DNA from: Brevibacillus sp.
GTDB lineage: Bacteria; Bacillota; Bacilli; Brevibacillales; Brevibacillaceae
Reading direction: 5' to 3'
DNA: 64,000 nucleotides
NCBI GenBank assembly: GCA_017656235.1
Contig: JACDOF010000001.1
Coordinates: 124,001-188,000 of the forward strand
Positions 7,270 through 16,048 of this stretch are shown piece after piece; position 1 is the stretch's first letter, and each line of letters opens with the position of its first letter. Position numbers and translations under genes: made by a program. The notes under the pieces were generated by a model. That model ran no database searches and had not been told where the DNA came from. It worked only from the letters and a program-made list of their open reading frames with translations.

Positions 7270-8037
7270 TTAGCTGGTGCCATCGAGATAGAAGGTGACC
7301 CCCCGTTCCCAACGATAGGGAATGGCATCAACTGCTACCGTCAGTTCGTGGACATGCGTGCAGTCTGTCAGTCTGTCCAAATAATTCCAGGAGGCGTGTT
7401 CCTGGACCAGCGGATGCTCATGCCAGCGCCGCTCATCCCGTATCACTTTTACGACATTGACCGCGTGCCTGCGACGGTCGTAGGCCAGCCCGAACGGCTC
7501 GTAGCGCAGCACTTCCATCGCTTCTGAAACCGAGGAGAAACAGGAGTGTTCGCCCAAGCGGGCAGGGGAAGCCGTGTCAAGAACGGCGCACATCTCTGCT
7601 TCTCCCCGATGGGTGTCAGTCGCGGCCAGATGAATCCGCCCGGGGCTCTCCTGCCAATGGATATGGGCATAGTGGAAGCGAAACGTCGAAAGCATGTTTC
7701 CGGCCGCTGTCATGAGACGGCTGTCGGCATCGCTGCGCAAAAAGTAAAGTCCTTCAATCGGCTCATGGCCCTGTGGGGCAAACCGTACGTAGACGCGATA
7801 GGCGATATGCCGATATGTAATGCCAAGCCAGCGGGGGGCCGGCCAGGGGCGCATCTTGCTCAATTGGGAGACGACCACCCCGATGATCGCCTCTCCATCC
7901 CGCGTCACCAGTTGGAAACAGTCGGGTACGTGGGGACGCACATTTGCCGCTGGGCAGCGGTACATGAACAGCAGGCAGCGCTCAAGCGTGCCCAACATCG
8001 TCAGCGGATTGGCCGACACGCACATCACCTCCCGCAC
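7270..8037 (-). CDS. DUF2071 (YqjF-like) protein
   Basis: The 255-residue protein resembles the DUF2071/YqjF group, which has an acetoacetate-decarboxylase-like fold. Visible hallmarks are RCLLFMYRCPAANVRPHVPD at the start, GVVVSQLSKMRP, and a later YRHIAYRVYV and GLYFLRSDAD. Function is unknown. The start is GTG at 8037, set by AAGGAG seven bases upstream. It overlaps the preceding gene by 56 bp, so the three genes 9591-7270 are translated as one operon. No signal peptide is seen. Confidence 0.7.
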   Translation of the reverse strand: MREVMCVSANPLTMLGTLERCLLFMYRCPAANVRPHVPDCFQLVTRDGEAIIGVVVSQLSKMRPWPAPRWLGITYRHIAYRVYVRFAPQGHEPIEGLYFLRSDADSRLMTAAGNMLSTFRFHYAHIHWQESPGRIHLAATDTHRGEAEMCAVLDTASPARLGEHSCFSSVSEAMEVLRYEPFGLAYDRRRHAVNVVKVIRDERRWHEHPLVQEHASWNYLDRLTDCTHVHELTVAVDAIPYRWERGVTFYLDGTS

Positions 8038-8950
8038 GATGATTCTCCTTATCCGTTACGTAGGGTTTCATCCGGCAGTTCCGGGCCCGCGGAATCTGCT
8101 GATCCAGCAGCAGCAGAAGGAGTGAGCACACTATCAGACCTGCATTTTTGCTTAGTGCGCCAAAGGGATGGTAGAGCAATTCAGGAGCAAACCACGGCAG
8201 GACGGCAGTGAAAAACAGCAGCAGGATAAGTGACAGGAGCGCGCACAGACGGGGGAGCAGTCCACAGAGCAGCATCGTCCCCAATACCATTTCACAGATG
8301 CCTAGAAAGGGGACAAACGAAGCAGCATCCCACCAGGCCAATCCGGTGCGATCTACCAGTGCCAGCTCTTCCGCTGACGGGTACATCAGCTTGGGAACCA
8401 CCCCTTCCCACAGCCATACGAATCCAAGTGCCATTTTGGCGAGCATGTAGATCAGCCAGAATAGCAGTGAACTTTCCGGCAGTATCCCCCGTTCCAGCCA
8501 AAGGCGCAGCCGGTCAAAGCTCCAGGCGGTAGCCCAGCGCATCAATGGACGAAACATGAGGCGGTCGACAAGCTGTCCAGCCCATCCATAACGAGGCTCG
8601 TAATCGTATACTGTGCGAAACAGGATGGTCTCAGACTGCGGCAAGTAAAGCCAACAACCGCTTCCCCTGGCGATCAACGACTTCCAATCGTCCGTGAAAA
8701 ACTGCAATGCGGAAGAGCGGCCATCCTTTTGGCCTGTGCTGATCCCGGTGCCGGCAATCTTGATCCCAAACCCCAACCGTGTCTCATAGTGGAACTGTAC
8801 GGGATCGGAAGGGGTTTTACGTGGCAGATAGACAATGTCGGTAAAACGAAGATCCCAGCGGACGTGTTCCTCAGGATTTTGCGTCCGCTGCCATAGTTTG
8901 TCCAGCGTCGTCCGGATTGGGATTTCGACAAAGATGGGAGATCGTTTCAT
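7982..8950 (-). CDS. SRPBCC-like domain fused to DoxX-like membrane domain
   Basis: The 322-residue protein has two parts. Residues 1 to about 150 look like a START/SRPBCC ligand-binding domain (PIFVEIPIRTTLDKLWQRTQ, then WDLRFTDIVYLPR). From about 155 there are four hydrophobic segments (for example LLFWLIYMLAKMALGFVWLW and LCALLSLILLLFFTAVLPW) in the manner of DoxX-like proteins. The start is ATG at 8950, sharing ATGA with the stop of the DUF4166 gene; a longer upstream extension would lie wholly inside that gene. The fusion suggests a membrane-tethered lipid or hydrophobic ligand handler, which is inference. Confidence 0.7.
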   Translation of the reverse strand: MKRSPIFVEIPIRTTLDKLWQRTQNPEEHVRWDLRFTDIVYLPRKTPSDPVQFHYETRLGFGIKIAGTGISTGQKDGRSSALQFFTDDWKSLIARGSGCWLYLPQSETILFRTVYDYEPRYGWAGQLVDRLMFRPLMRWATAWSFDRLRLWLERGILPESSLLFWLIYMLAKMALGFVWLWEGVVPKLMYPSAEELALVDRTGLAWWDAASFVPFLGICEMVLGTMLLCGLLPRLCALLSLILLLFFTAVLPWFAPELLYHPFGALSKNAGLIVCSLLLLLLDQQIPRARNCRMKPYVTDKENHRAGGDVRVGQSADDVGHA

Positions 8951-9591
8951 AACGCCCTCCTCGTAACGGTGAAACGGCCTCGATAACCAAAGAAAGGACC
9001 GAGCCAGGGGTGGGTCAACCGTACCTCGACCCTGATCTCGTCGACTGCCAACCCTGGTTCCGTCCATTCCCGGATCAAGGCGTGCACGGCAAGCCAGCGA
9101 GGCAGACCAACGCGCAGACTGCCGATTCGAATACGGTAGCGATCGGATGAAATCTGCAGACCTCGTTTTCCTTCCTCGCGAAACGGCTGGACCTGCAAAT
9201 CTGCTTCCAACCAGCCGTTTTTTCCAAAATAGTCGACGATGATCCGGCGCGTCGGATCGTACTTCATCAAGGCGTTGAAGTGACGGACACGGCCCGGAAA
9301 GGTAAAGCGCCGCCGCCATTCCATGCAGATCATGCCCCGCCTGTCGCGGTAAGCGTTGTTTTCCAGATAAAGCGGAACGTCAGCACCTGTCTCCGGAAAA
9401 AGCGTATCTGTCTTGGCGAGCAGCCATAGAAGCGGTTTGATCCAGCGGGGGCGGTGCCAAATGTACTCCATTGTGCCGTCCATCACAATTTGGTACGGCT
9501 CGTCCGGAGAGAGGAAAAAATGGCTTTTGACCGAATCCGGCAGAGACTCCGCCTGATCGCCCAAGGCCAGCTCGAAAACGGATTGATGCAC
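8947..9591 (-). CDS. DUF4166 family protein
   Basis: The 214-residue protein has the DUF4166 layout: a start like QSVFELALGDQAESLPDSV, a central GADVPLYLENNAYRDRRGM followed by MEWRRRFTFPG, and a C-terminal GYRGRFTVTRR. I chose the GTG at 9591 because GGGAGGG stands six bases before it and because family members start at this point. A TTG at 9648 opens the same frame but has a poorer ribosome site. It is the first gene of a three-gene operon with the DoxX and DUF2071 genes. Its function is unknown. Confidence 0.7.
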   Translation of the reverse strand: MHQSVFELALGDQAESLPDSVKSHFFLSPDEPYQIVMDGTMEYIWHRPRWIKPLLWLLAKTDTLFPETGADVPLYLENNAYRDRRGMICMEWRRRFTFPGRVRHFNALMKYDPTRRIIVDYFGKNGWLEADLQVQPFREEGKRGLQISSDRYRIRIGSLRVGLPRWLAVHALIREWTEPGLAVDEIRVEVRLTHPWLGPFFGYRGRFTVTRRAL

Positions 9592-9710
9592 GTTGAGCCC
9601 TCCCATGTTTACGTCGGCGGTCTGTAACTCGTAGCTAAAGCGCCACAACTAAACTATAGCATCCTTTCCGGGATAAGGACACCCGTACTGCGGAAAACGT
9701 GTCGTAAGCA

Positions 9711-9915
9711 CGAGTGGGGCGTTTTTCGCGCTCACTTCCGGTGGCCAACCAGCGAAGAAGCAGACCGGGACCGCTTCACGCCGATCCGCAGGGGCAGCGT
9801 CAAAACGAGGTCTCGCTTTCGAGGTGATGCTGTTGCCGCTGCGATTTCCCTGCGGATACGTCGTTTCGCTGGCAGGTTGGCCAAACCGTTCGCTGGCGAA
9901 AAACGCCCGCACTCG
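9711..9915 (+). repeat. Foldback repeat family 1, copy B
   Basis: This is a full-length imperfect palindrome of about 205 bp, inverted relative to copy A. Outer arms are CGAGTGGGGCGTTTTTCGC and its partner near 9897-9915. The GGTGGCCAACCAGCGA arm pairs with the TCGCTGG..GGTTGGCCAAACC arm, and the GATCCGCAGGGGCAGC arm with the GCTGCGATTTCCCTGCGGAT arm. The centre (AACGAGGTCTCGCTT) is also partly self-complementary. It lies upstream of the DUF4166 operon. Confidence 0.85.
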
Positions 9916-9918
9916 TCA

Positions 9919-9978
9919 TCCTGCAGATTGAACACAAAACGAGTTTTGACAGGCGAGCGGCCATGTTTCGAATGAATA
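9919..9978 (+). repeat. Fragment of foldback repeat family 2 (end piece)
   Basis: The stretch with TTTTGACAGGCGAGCGGCCA and the following TTTCGAATGAA matches the family 2 end at 28193-28228. The rest of family 2 is missing. It stands directly beside copy B of family 1. Confidence 0.6.
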
Positions 9979-9983
9979 AAGCC

Positions 9984-10022
9984 AATGCAGCCCGCTTCGT
10001 AGCGAAGCAGGCTGCATTTTTT
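9984..10022 (+). terminator. Hairpin with T-run, terminator-like on the plus strand
   Basis: AATGCAGCC and GGCTGCATT arms with further CGCTTCG/CGAAGC pairing are followed by six T residues. No plus-strand gene feeds it, which is odd; the family 2 fragment lies just upstream. It could also stop minus-strand transcripts from speA weakly. Confidence 0.5.
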
Positions 10023-10115
10023 GATGTCGTCAGCATCAATGGTGGATATGAACCCGGTTTTAAAACAAGAGAGCAGGTTTGTTGTGCTCCCTTTACGAAA
10101 TGGACTTAGGGAACG

Positions 10116-11588
10116 TTAATCCGATATGGCAGCTTGTCGCTTGACCACTTTGATGGTCCGGATGGTCTCGTCTTCCGGTCCTTGGACAGGCAGTCCGACG
10201 CGCAGATTTTCTTCAATGTAGGCAATGTTTTCCTCGGTGATAACCTCACCGGGGAGGAAGATCGGAATGCCGGGGGGATAGACCATGATAAATTCCGTGA
10301 TAATCCTGCCTGCAGCCTCACGGAGCGGGACTACCTCCGTTTCTGCGTAAAAGGCGTCACGAGGAGAAAGGGAAATAACCGGTATTTTGGGCAGCTTCAC
10401 TTTTACCGGTTCGGCAGCCGGCATGTGCGAAAACTCAACCGCCAAATCCTGCAGGGCTTGGATCAGAACAGAAATGGTTTCCTCGGTATCGCCTGCTGTC
10501 ACAAAGCAGAGAATGTTGTACAGGTCGCTTAATTCCACTTCAATGTTGTACTTCTCACGCAGCCAGTTCTCCACTTCCCAACCGGTAATCCCCAGTTCGC
10601 GCACGTGGATCAGCAGCTTGGTCGGATCCATGGCGTAAGTGGCGGGCTGACCAAGGATTTCCCGCCCCAGACAGTGCAGACGGGGGATCTCGTTGATCTT
10701 CCTGCGGGCCAACTCGGCCAATTGAATCGAACGTTCCGCCATCTCGCGTCCGTGCAGGGCCAACTGCTGCCGTGCCATGTCAAGGGAAGCAAGCAGAATG
10801 TAGGAGGTAGACGTGGTGGTCAACATGCTGAGTACCGTTTTGACCCGATTGACATCTACCAGTCCTTCACGAACGTTCAGGATGGAGCTTTGTGTCAGCG
10901 AACCACCCAATTTGTGCATACTGGTTGCCGCCATATCAGCACCAGCCTGCATCGCCGACAGCGGCAGCTCGTCGTGAAAGTGGATGTGTACGCCATGCGC
11001 CTCATCAACCAGGACCGGAACCCCGTAGCGGTGGGCCGTCTTAACAATCTGTTTGAGATCGCCGGCGATACCGAAGTACGTCGGGTTGATTACCAGCAAA
11101 GCGGCTGCGTCAGGATGGGCTTTCAGAGCTCGCTCCACTGCTTTGACGGTGATGCCGTGGGAGATTCCGTATTGTTCGTCCATTACCGGGTGGATGAAGA
11201 CAGGCATGGCCCCGGCGAAAATGATAGCCGACATGATCGACTTGTGTACGTTGCGCGGGACGATGATTTTGTCGCCCGGCGAGCAGGTAGCCATGATCAT
11301 CGCCATGATTGCGCCGCTCGTCCCCTGCACGGAAAAGAATGTGTGATCAGCTCCAAACGCTTCTGCTGCCAACTCCTGTGCTTCCTTGATAATTCCCTTG
11401 GGATGGTGCAAATCGTCAAGCGGCGCAATATTGATCAAATCTATGGAAAGCGCATTATCCCCGATAAACTGCCGGAAAGCGGGGTTCATGCCAGCTCCTT
11501 TTTTGTGGCCGGGGATGTGAAACTGGATCGGGTTACGTTTGGCGTGTTCAAACAGACCGCTGAACAACGGCGTTTTCATCTGCTTCAT
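10116..11588 (-). CDS. speA: Arginine decarboxylase (PLP fold type I)
   Basis: At 490 residues it matches the length of B. subtilis SpeA, which makes agmatine from arginine, the first step to putrescine and spermidine. The N-terminal FHIPGHKKG motif, the VDEAHGVH motif (Asp195, Ala197, His198) and the PLP lysine in SMHKLGGSLTQSS (Lys226) are all present. The C-terminal Orn/Lys/Arg decarboxylase domain follows from about residue 390. Lysine decarboxylase activity cannot be excluded. The ATG at 11588 follows AGGGTG. A speH gene (16882) elsewhere in the window supplies decarboxylated SAM for the same pathway. Confidence 0.85.
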   Translation of the reverse strand: MKQMKTPLFSGLFEHAKRNPIQFHIPGHKKGAGMNPAFRQFIGDNALSIDLINIAPLDDLHHPKGIIKEAQELAAEAFGADHTFFSVQGTSGAIMAMIMATCSPGDKIIVPRNVHKSIMSAIIFAGAMPVFIHPVMDEQYGISHGITVKAVERALKAHPDAAALLVINPTYFGIAGDLKQIVKTAHRYGVPVLVDEAHGVHIHFHDELPLSAMQAGADMAATSMHKLGGSLTQSSILNVREGLVDVNRVKTVLSMLTTTSTSYILLASLDMARQQLALHGREMAERSIQLAELARRKINEIPRLHCLGREILGQPATYAMDPTKLLIHVRELGITGWEVENWLREKYNIEVELSDLYNILCFVTAGDTEETISVLIQALQDLAVEFSHMPAAEPVKVKLPKIPVISLSPRDAFYAETEVVPLREAAGRIITEFIMVYPPGIPIFLPGEVITEENIAYIEENLRVGLPVQGPEDETIRTIKVVKRQAAISD

Positions 11589-11714
11589 TGCGCTTCACCC
11601 TCGCTTTGCCTACAAAACTAATCATGAAATAAACAAATTGAGTATAGCAAAAAAGGGGGGGAAAGCAAGTAGTTTTTTATACCTGTGTTCGGGTGGCGGA
11701 GCAAATTGGTCTGG

Positions 11715-11720
11715 TATAAT
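11715..11720 (+). promoter_or_regulatory. Extended -10 promoter element
   Basis: TGGTATAAT is an extended -10 (TGnTATAAT) 45 bp before the nitronate monooxygenase-like gene; no good -35 is seen. Confidence 0.4.
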
Positions 11721-11765
11721 GGAATTCAAATGACAAGTCTGTCAGGAGGAAAAGGAGGCGAGTGA

Positions 11766-12734
11766 ATGAAGACGAGGGTGACCGAACTGCTGAAGATCCG
11801 CTACCCGGTGGTTCAAGGCGGATTGGCCTATCTGGCCTATGCAGAGTTGGCGGCGGCGGTATCCAATGCCGGGGGATTGGGGCAAATCACGGCGATGTCG
11901 CTGCCATCGCCGGAGGCGCTGCGTGAGGAAATCCGCAAGGTGCGCCGGATGACTGCCAAACCGTTTGGTGTCAACTTTGCAATCGGTCAGCATGATCGGC
12001 CGTATGAGCATATGTTGGACGTGGCTATCGAGGAACAGGTCGACGTGGTGAGTATCACGGGGGGCAATCCGGAGCCGCTGATCCGCCGATTGGAGCCGTA
12101 TGGCATCAAAAAACTGGTGCTGGTTGCCTCTGTACGCCAGGCGCAGAAGGCGGAAGCGGCAGGAGCCGATGCCGTGATGGCCGTGGGGCAGGAGGGAGGC
12201 GGTCATCTGGGTCGTGACGATGTCGGCACGATCGTCTTGATTCCCCGTGTCGTCGATTCTGTTCAGATTCCGGTACTGGCCAGCGGTGGCATCGGTGACG
12301 GGCGGGGCGTGATGGCGGCGCTTTCGCTGGGAGCGGAAGGCGTAGAGATGGGGACCCGCTTTATTGCTACTCAGGAGTGTGTGCATGCCCATCAAGTCTA
12401 CAAGGAGGCCCTGCTGAGAGGAAAAGAAACAGATACGGCCGTGATCAAGCGGACATTGGGGACCCCGGCACGCGTTGTGCGCACACCTGGGGCGGACAAG
12501 ATTTTGGCGATGGAGCGGGAAGGGGCTGGCTATGAAGAGCTAAAACCGTACATAAGCGGTGAGCGCAATCGCAAGTTTATCTACGAGGGAGACGAACAGG
12601 AGGGGTTCGGCTGGGCCGGCCAGGTGATTGGTTTGATCGACGACGTGCCAACGGTGCAGCAGTTGTTTGACCGCATGTTTGGGGAAGTGGAAGTGATTCA
12701 CCGTCGGCTGGAGGGTGCCATTTTCAGCACGTGA
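11766..12734 (+). CDS. Nitronate monooxygenase / FabK-like flavoprotein
   Basis: The 322-residue TIM-barrel flavoprotein has the family start YPVVQGGLAYLAYAELAAAVSNAGGLGQI, the FGVNF motif, and the FMN phosphate-binding region VLASGGIGDGRGVMAALSLGAEGVEMGTRF. A conserved His in GGGHLGRDD is where the catalytic base of nitronate monooxygenases sits. The family includes 2-nitropropane dioxygenases and the enoyl-ACP reductase FabK, and the sequence alone does not separate them here. A ribosome site AGGAGGCGAG precedes the ATG. It is monocistronic, with a terminator at 12765. Confidence 0.75.
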   Translation: MKTRVTELLKIRYPVVQGGLAYLAYAELAAAVSNAGGLGQITAMSLPSPEALREEIRKVRRMTAKPFGVNFAIGQHDRPYEHMLDVAIEEQVDVVSITGGNPEPLIRRLEPYGIKKLVLVASVRQAQKAEAAGADAVMAVGQEGGGHLGRDDVGTIVLIPRVVDSVQIPVLASGGIGDGRGVMAALSLGAEGVEMGTRFIATQECVHAHQVYKEALLRGKETDTAVIKRTLGTPARVVRTPGADKILAMEREGAGYEELKPYISGERNRKFIYEGDEQEGFGWAGQVIGLIDDVPTVQQLFDRMFGEVEVIHRRLEGAIFST

Positions 12735-12764
12735 CCGGCCGCGGTCAGGAAGCGGTCCAAAAAG

Positions 12765-12812
12765 AAAGAACAGGTTTCCGCCGTTTTGCAACGAAAGCGG
12801 ACCTGTTCTTTT
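12765..12812. terminator. Terminator between convergent genes
   Basis: AAAGAACAGGT pairs with ACCTGTTCTTT, with an inner CCGC/GCGG step. It can serve both the plus gene ending at 12734 and the minus gene ending at 12839. Confidence 0.7.
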
Positions 12813-12838
12813 GCATATACGTAAAAGTACCCGGCTCA

Positions 12839-13489
12839 TCAGGAAGAGGGTGACAAGGCTGCTGATCTGCCGAGGATGTACAGTTGGCTTAGTACCTCAA
12901 ACGTCTGTTCAATTTTCCCAAGCAGCTGCGCTCTGTCGGCGAGGAGCGGATCGTGGCGATCAATGGTAATGCCGCACAGCAATTCTGCCTTTTTCACGGT
13001 CTGCAGCCGGTCAATCAAGCGCAGCACTCCTTCACGTCCCAATTCGGACTGCGGAGTGCTGTCCGGTTGGGTGTGGTCAGGAGACCAGCGGAAGTCGTCC
13101 GGTACGATCGTCAGGATCTGATCAATGTTGTTCTGGAACGCCTGACCAATCGCTTTTTTGTACGGCGATTCGTAGATCAGCGCATACCAGACGAACAGAT
13201 GGGTCCGCCAAATCCCGACCTGGAAATGTGGATGTTTTTTGTAGCCGCGCTTGTCGCTTGCCCAGGCTACCCAGGTATCGTCGGGAGGATTCACCGTCCG
13301 GCGGGCGTGCTTCGCGACGTGGAAAAACATCTCCTCACCTGTCGCATGAGCCAGTTGGGGAGAAAAATGTTCACCCAATGACACCAGCTTTGGGCGGACA
13401 ATGGTTTTGATCGCTTCCATCCGCGCATCCAGACTGTCGACGGTGAAAACATCAAAATCTGCTTCTGTAAATCCGCTGAAGCTCGTCAA
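12839..13489 (-). CDS. yktB: DUF1054 (UPF0637, YktB-like) protein
   Basis: The 216-residue product matches YktB: SFSGFTEADFDVFTVDSLDARMEAIK at the start, then HVAKHARRTVNPPDDTWVAW and RGYKKHPHFQVGIW. It is a small cytosolic protein of unknown role. The TTG at 13489 is chosen because AAAGGAG lies eight bases upstream and family members start there; an ATG at 13513 would place the ribosome site inside the gene. The order speA then yktB echoes B. subtilis. Confidence 0.85.
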   Translation of the reverse strand: MTSFSGFTEADFDVFTVDSLDARMEAIKTIVRPKLVSLGEHFSPQLAHATGEEMFFHVAKHARRTVNPPDDTWVAWASDKRGYKKHPHFQVGIWRTHLFVWYALIYESPYKKAIGQAFQNNIDQILTIVPDDFRWSPDHTQPDSTPQSELGREGVLRLIDRLQTVKKAELLCGITIDRHDPLLADRAQLLGKIEQTFEVLSQLYILGRSAALSPSS

Positions 13490-13829
13490 TGCAGACGCTC
13501 CTTTCCAGCCCATTGGGGTAGATTGCTGCCGACTGGGGAAATTAGGTCAGCAGTTGATGAAACGATAGCCGTAACTTTCCATATGATAACACAACACCGA
13601 TAAAATGACACGCTGCAACTTGGGCAACAAATCCTCTGGAAAAAACGCAAAAAAAATCGGATAATAAAGATAAGCCGCACTTGTCTATCGCTGCCTGTTC
13701 CGGCTGGTGCAGACAGAGCGGGCGATGAATAGCAAAACAGCCGCCTGAATAATATGATATACCACTCGCACAAACGGCCGCCGCATCTGTCTGAGTATTC
13801 TGTTAATAACTGCACAAGCGAGGTGAAGG

Positions 13830-13949
13830 GTGTCAGTGGGCGAAGTTGGTGGAGAGTTGACAGATTACTTCTTGGCCGCGGCTTCCTTCATTGCCAGCGA
13901 CAAAAGCGCGATCCCGCGCAGGGAAAGACCGACATACCTTCATCCCTGA
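13830..13949 (+). CDS. Possible 39-residue small protein
   Basis: A GTG start with GAGGTG just upstream opens a 40-codon frame whose product contains GGELTDYFLAAASFIAS, a plausible amphipathic helix. It lies in the 500-bp gap between yktB and the next gene, and only short spacing separates it from the gene at 14016. I know no family for it. Only the ribosome site and the balanced composition argue for it. Confidence 0.3.
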   Translation: MSVGEVGGELTDYFLAAASFIASDKSAIPRRERPTYLHP

Positions 13950-14015
13950 CAGAGCCGACTGACATGGGCCAATGAGGAGGCTGCGAGCATTGTAAGAACA
14001 AAGGAGTTGAGTAAC

Positions 14016-14234
14016 ATGATATACGAAAAGGCGTACAATGTAACCATTGATCAGGTGATGGCAGCGTTGAAACGGCGAGACGCGGAAGAGAGGATTCCGG
14101 TCCTTCGCCTGGAACTTGATTACGAGTTGGCCACGTTGTATGACGCGCTAAAACAACGGGATACGGAACAAATCAACCAGTCCAAACAGCGGCTCAAGCA
14201 GTTGCGCAGAGAAATGCTGCTTCTTGAAGCGTAA
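14016..14234 (+). CDS. Small charged helical protein of unknown function
   Basis: The 72-residue protein is almost wholly helical and charged, with heptad-like spacing in residues about 20-68 (RLELDYELATLYDALKQRD, then QRLKQLRREMLLLE). This suggests a coiled coil. AAGGAG stands nine bases before the ATG. A terminator at 14302 ends the unit. I do not recognise a family. Confidence 0.6.
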   Translation: MIYEKAYNVTIDQVMAALKRRDAEERIPVLRLELDYELATLYDALKQRDTEQINQSKQRLKQLRREMLLLEA

Positions 14235-14301
14235 GCGGCGCGAACAATTTGAACGGAATGGCAGGGTGAAGATGGAACAGATGGAATGGCATACGGGATA
14301 G

Positions 14302-14344
14302 AAAGCGGCGTACTTCAAAGATGGGAAGTACAGCCGCTTTTTTC
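14302..14344 (+). terminator. Rho-independent terminator
   Basis: AAAGCGGCGTACTTC pairs imperfectly with GAAGTACAGCCGCTTT and is followed by a T-run. Confidence 0.7.
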
Positions 14345-14432
14345 ACTGATGCGACATCGCTGCGTCCGGCCCGTTTTTGCTATGATAAACCCATGACATG
14401 CAGGTACGTTTAGAGGAAAGGAGGGGGGAAGC

Positions 14433-15095
14433 GTGTGGCGCTGGATTCTGGAGCGCCTGGACGAGCAGTTTCCCGCTTTTGACGTAGACCGTTGGTGGGG
14501 AATCGACGATCCTTTTGAACGAATGATCGGGTCAGTCCTGGTTCAAAACACCACATGGAGCAATGCTGCCAAAGCGCTGGCAGGACTTCGCGAACGCAGT
14601 TGGCTGACTCCGCAGGCACTTGGCAGCCTGAGCGCTGATGATCTGATTCCGGCCATTCGCTCTGCCGGTTTTCAGCAGGCCAAAAGCAGGACCATCCTGC
14701 GTCTCGTTCACTGGCTGATGCAGCATGGGGGAGTGGGCGGGATCATCGAGCGGCAGGCCACGACAGAACAGCTGCGCAGTGAACTGCTTTCCCTGAAGGG
14801 AATAGGTGAAGAAACGGCCGATACAATCCTCGCCTACAGTTTCAACCGGCCGACCATATCAGGCGATGCATATGCCAGACGGCTGTACCAGCGGGTCTCA
14901 GGCGAGTCCTTGCGATACAAGCAGATTCGGCATGCGATTCTCGACGAAATCAAGACCTGGGCTGACCTTGCCCGACTGCACGGTTTGATTGTGGAGCATG
15001 GCAAAGTGATTTGCCGCAAACGCAGTCCGCGTTGTGAAGGCTGCCAACTTCGGCCGCGCTGTCTTTTTTTCGATCATGCTAAAAGATTGTCGTGA
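14433..15095 (+). CDS. HhH-GPD DNA glycosylase, endonuclease III/MagIII-like
   Basis: The 220-residue protein has the helix-hairpin-helix LLSLKGIGEETADTIL, the catalytic Asp in ISGDAYARR, and a C-terminal 4Fe-4S site with spacing C-x6-C-x2-C-x5-C (CRKRSPRCEGCQLRPRC). At the place of the Nth lysine (GxGxKTA) it has GIGEETA. It may therefore be a monofunctional base-excision glycosylase like the 3-methyladenine enzyme MagIII rather than a classical Nth; this is inference. The GTG at 14433 follows AAAGGAGGGGGG. It acts in DNA repair. Confidence 0.75.
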   Translation: MWRWILERLDEQFPAFDVDRWWGIDDPFERMIGSVLVQNTTWSNAAKALAGLRERSWLTPQALGSLSADDLIPAIRSAGFQQAKSRTILRLVHWLMQHGGVGGIIERQATTEQLRSELLSLKGIGEETADTILAYSFNRPTISGDAYARRLYQRVSGESLRYKQIRHAILDEIKTWADLARLHGLIVEHGKVICRKRSPRCEGCQLRPRCLFFDHAKRLS

Positions 15096-15198
15096 TGGTT
15101 CCACTGCGACGAGCAGATGACGTGTCGCAGGAATCCTTGTACAATGAGGAAAGGGAAGCCATCCCCTGTGAACATGGAGGAGAAAGGGAGACAAAACG

Positions 15199-15696
15199 AT
15201 GGAACAAGTATTGGCGGCACTCGATTCACCCGTGATTACACTCGCTTTGCTTTTTGTCTTTGTTCTTCTGTTTCTGTTGAACCTGTTGACCATGCTGCAA
15301 GTTAGGCGCCTGCGCAAACAACTTCGTCGATTTATGAGCGGCGGCAGCGGTGAAAGTCTGGAATCAAGTTTGCACCGCCTGCTTGATGAAGCAGACGCGA
15401 TCAAACAAAAGCAGAGCGACCAGCAGTTTCAGCTCAATCGGCTTACGCAAAAAGTGGCCGCTCAGTGCGGCAATCTGGCAATGATCCGCTACAATGCGTT
15501 TGGCGACATCGGCAGCGATCTGAGCTTTTCGCTGGCGCTGTTGGATGATTCCCAAAACGGAGTGGTGGTGACCAGCATTTACGGTCGGGAGGAAACGCGC
15601 GTATACGCAAAGCCAATTCAGGGTGGGACATCCTCCTATCATTTGTCTGATGAAGAAAAAGCCGTAATCAAACAGGCACTCAACCCAACAAAATAA
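15199..15696 (+). CDS. DUF4446 membrane-anchored protein
   Basis: The 165-residue protein has one N-terminal membrane segment (residues 12-35), a basic and coiled-coil-like linker, and a C-terminal domain with IRYNAFGDIGSDLSFSLALLDD, GVVVTSIYGREETRVYAKPI and YHLSDEEK, the signature of DUF4446. Family members are common in Bacillales and of unknown function; some sit near parB and spo0J genes, which is not the case here. GGAG precedes the ATG. No close neighbour suggests a role. Confidence 0.8.
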   Translation: MEQVLAALDSPVITLALLFVFVLLFLLNLLTMLQVRRLRKQLRRFMSGGSGESLESSLHRLLDEADAIKQKQSDQQFQLNRLTQKVAAQCGNLAMIRYNAFGDIGSDLSFSLALLDDSQNGVVVTSIYGREETRVYAKPIQGGTSSYHLSDEEKAVIKQALNPTK

Positions 15697-16048
15697 GAAC
15701 AAACAAAAAGTCGAGAGAAACCAATGATTCACAATGATGTCAGGAAAAAAACGCACCTGATTTGAAATAATTCCGGTATTTCGCAAAATCCTCTGGCTTC
15801 TAGGCAGGATTTTTACGGCTGCTTGGTGTATAATTGGTATGAGGCAAAATGTCTACACTCTTAAAGTAGGTGATACGCCTTCTATACCCAATATGAGTTT
15901 CGACTCACGGGGCAAGGTCAGGTTGTACAGCGATCATTTGCCGATACTTAGCTTCTCTCCATGACGTCGGTTGTCGTCGCGAGGCCACGAAACCATTCAA
16001 TCCAATGCCTGATGGCTTTGGAAATCATGGAGAATTGAGGAGATAAGT
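15697..16048. other. Intergenic stretch with promoter-like -10 and long leader
   Basis: A TATAAT (15829-15834) lies 214 bp before the next gene, without a clear -35. A transcript from here would have a leader of about 200 nt, including local inverted stretches (for example around 15962-15990). I see no coding sequence and no recognised riboswitch. A terminator for the DUF4446 gene is not obvious. Confidence 0.35.

Noticed and set aside
7546-8211. A 221-codon plus-strand frame over the DUF2071 and DoxX genes
   Set aside because: It is antisense to two overlapping, better-supported genes.
10605-11621. A 338-codon plus-strand frame over speA
   Set aside because: It is antisense to a complete, well-supported decarboxylase gene and rich in Arg/His/Gln, typical of a shadow frame.
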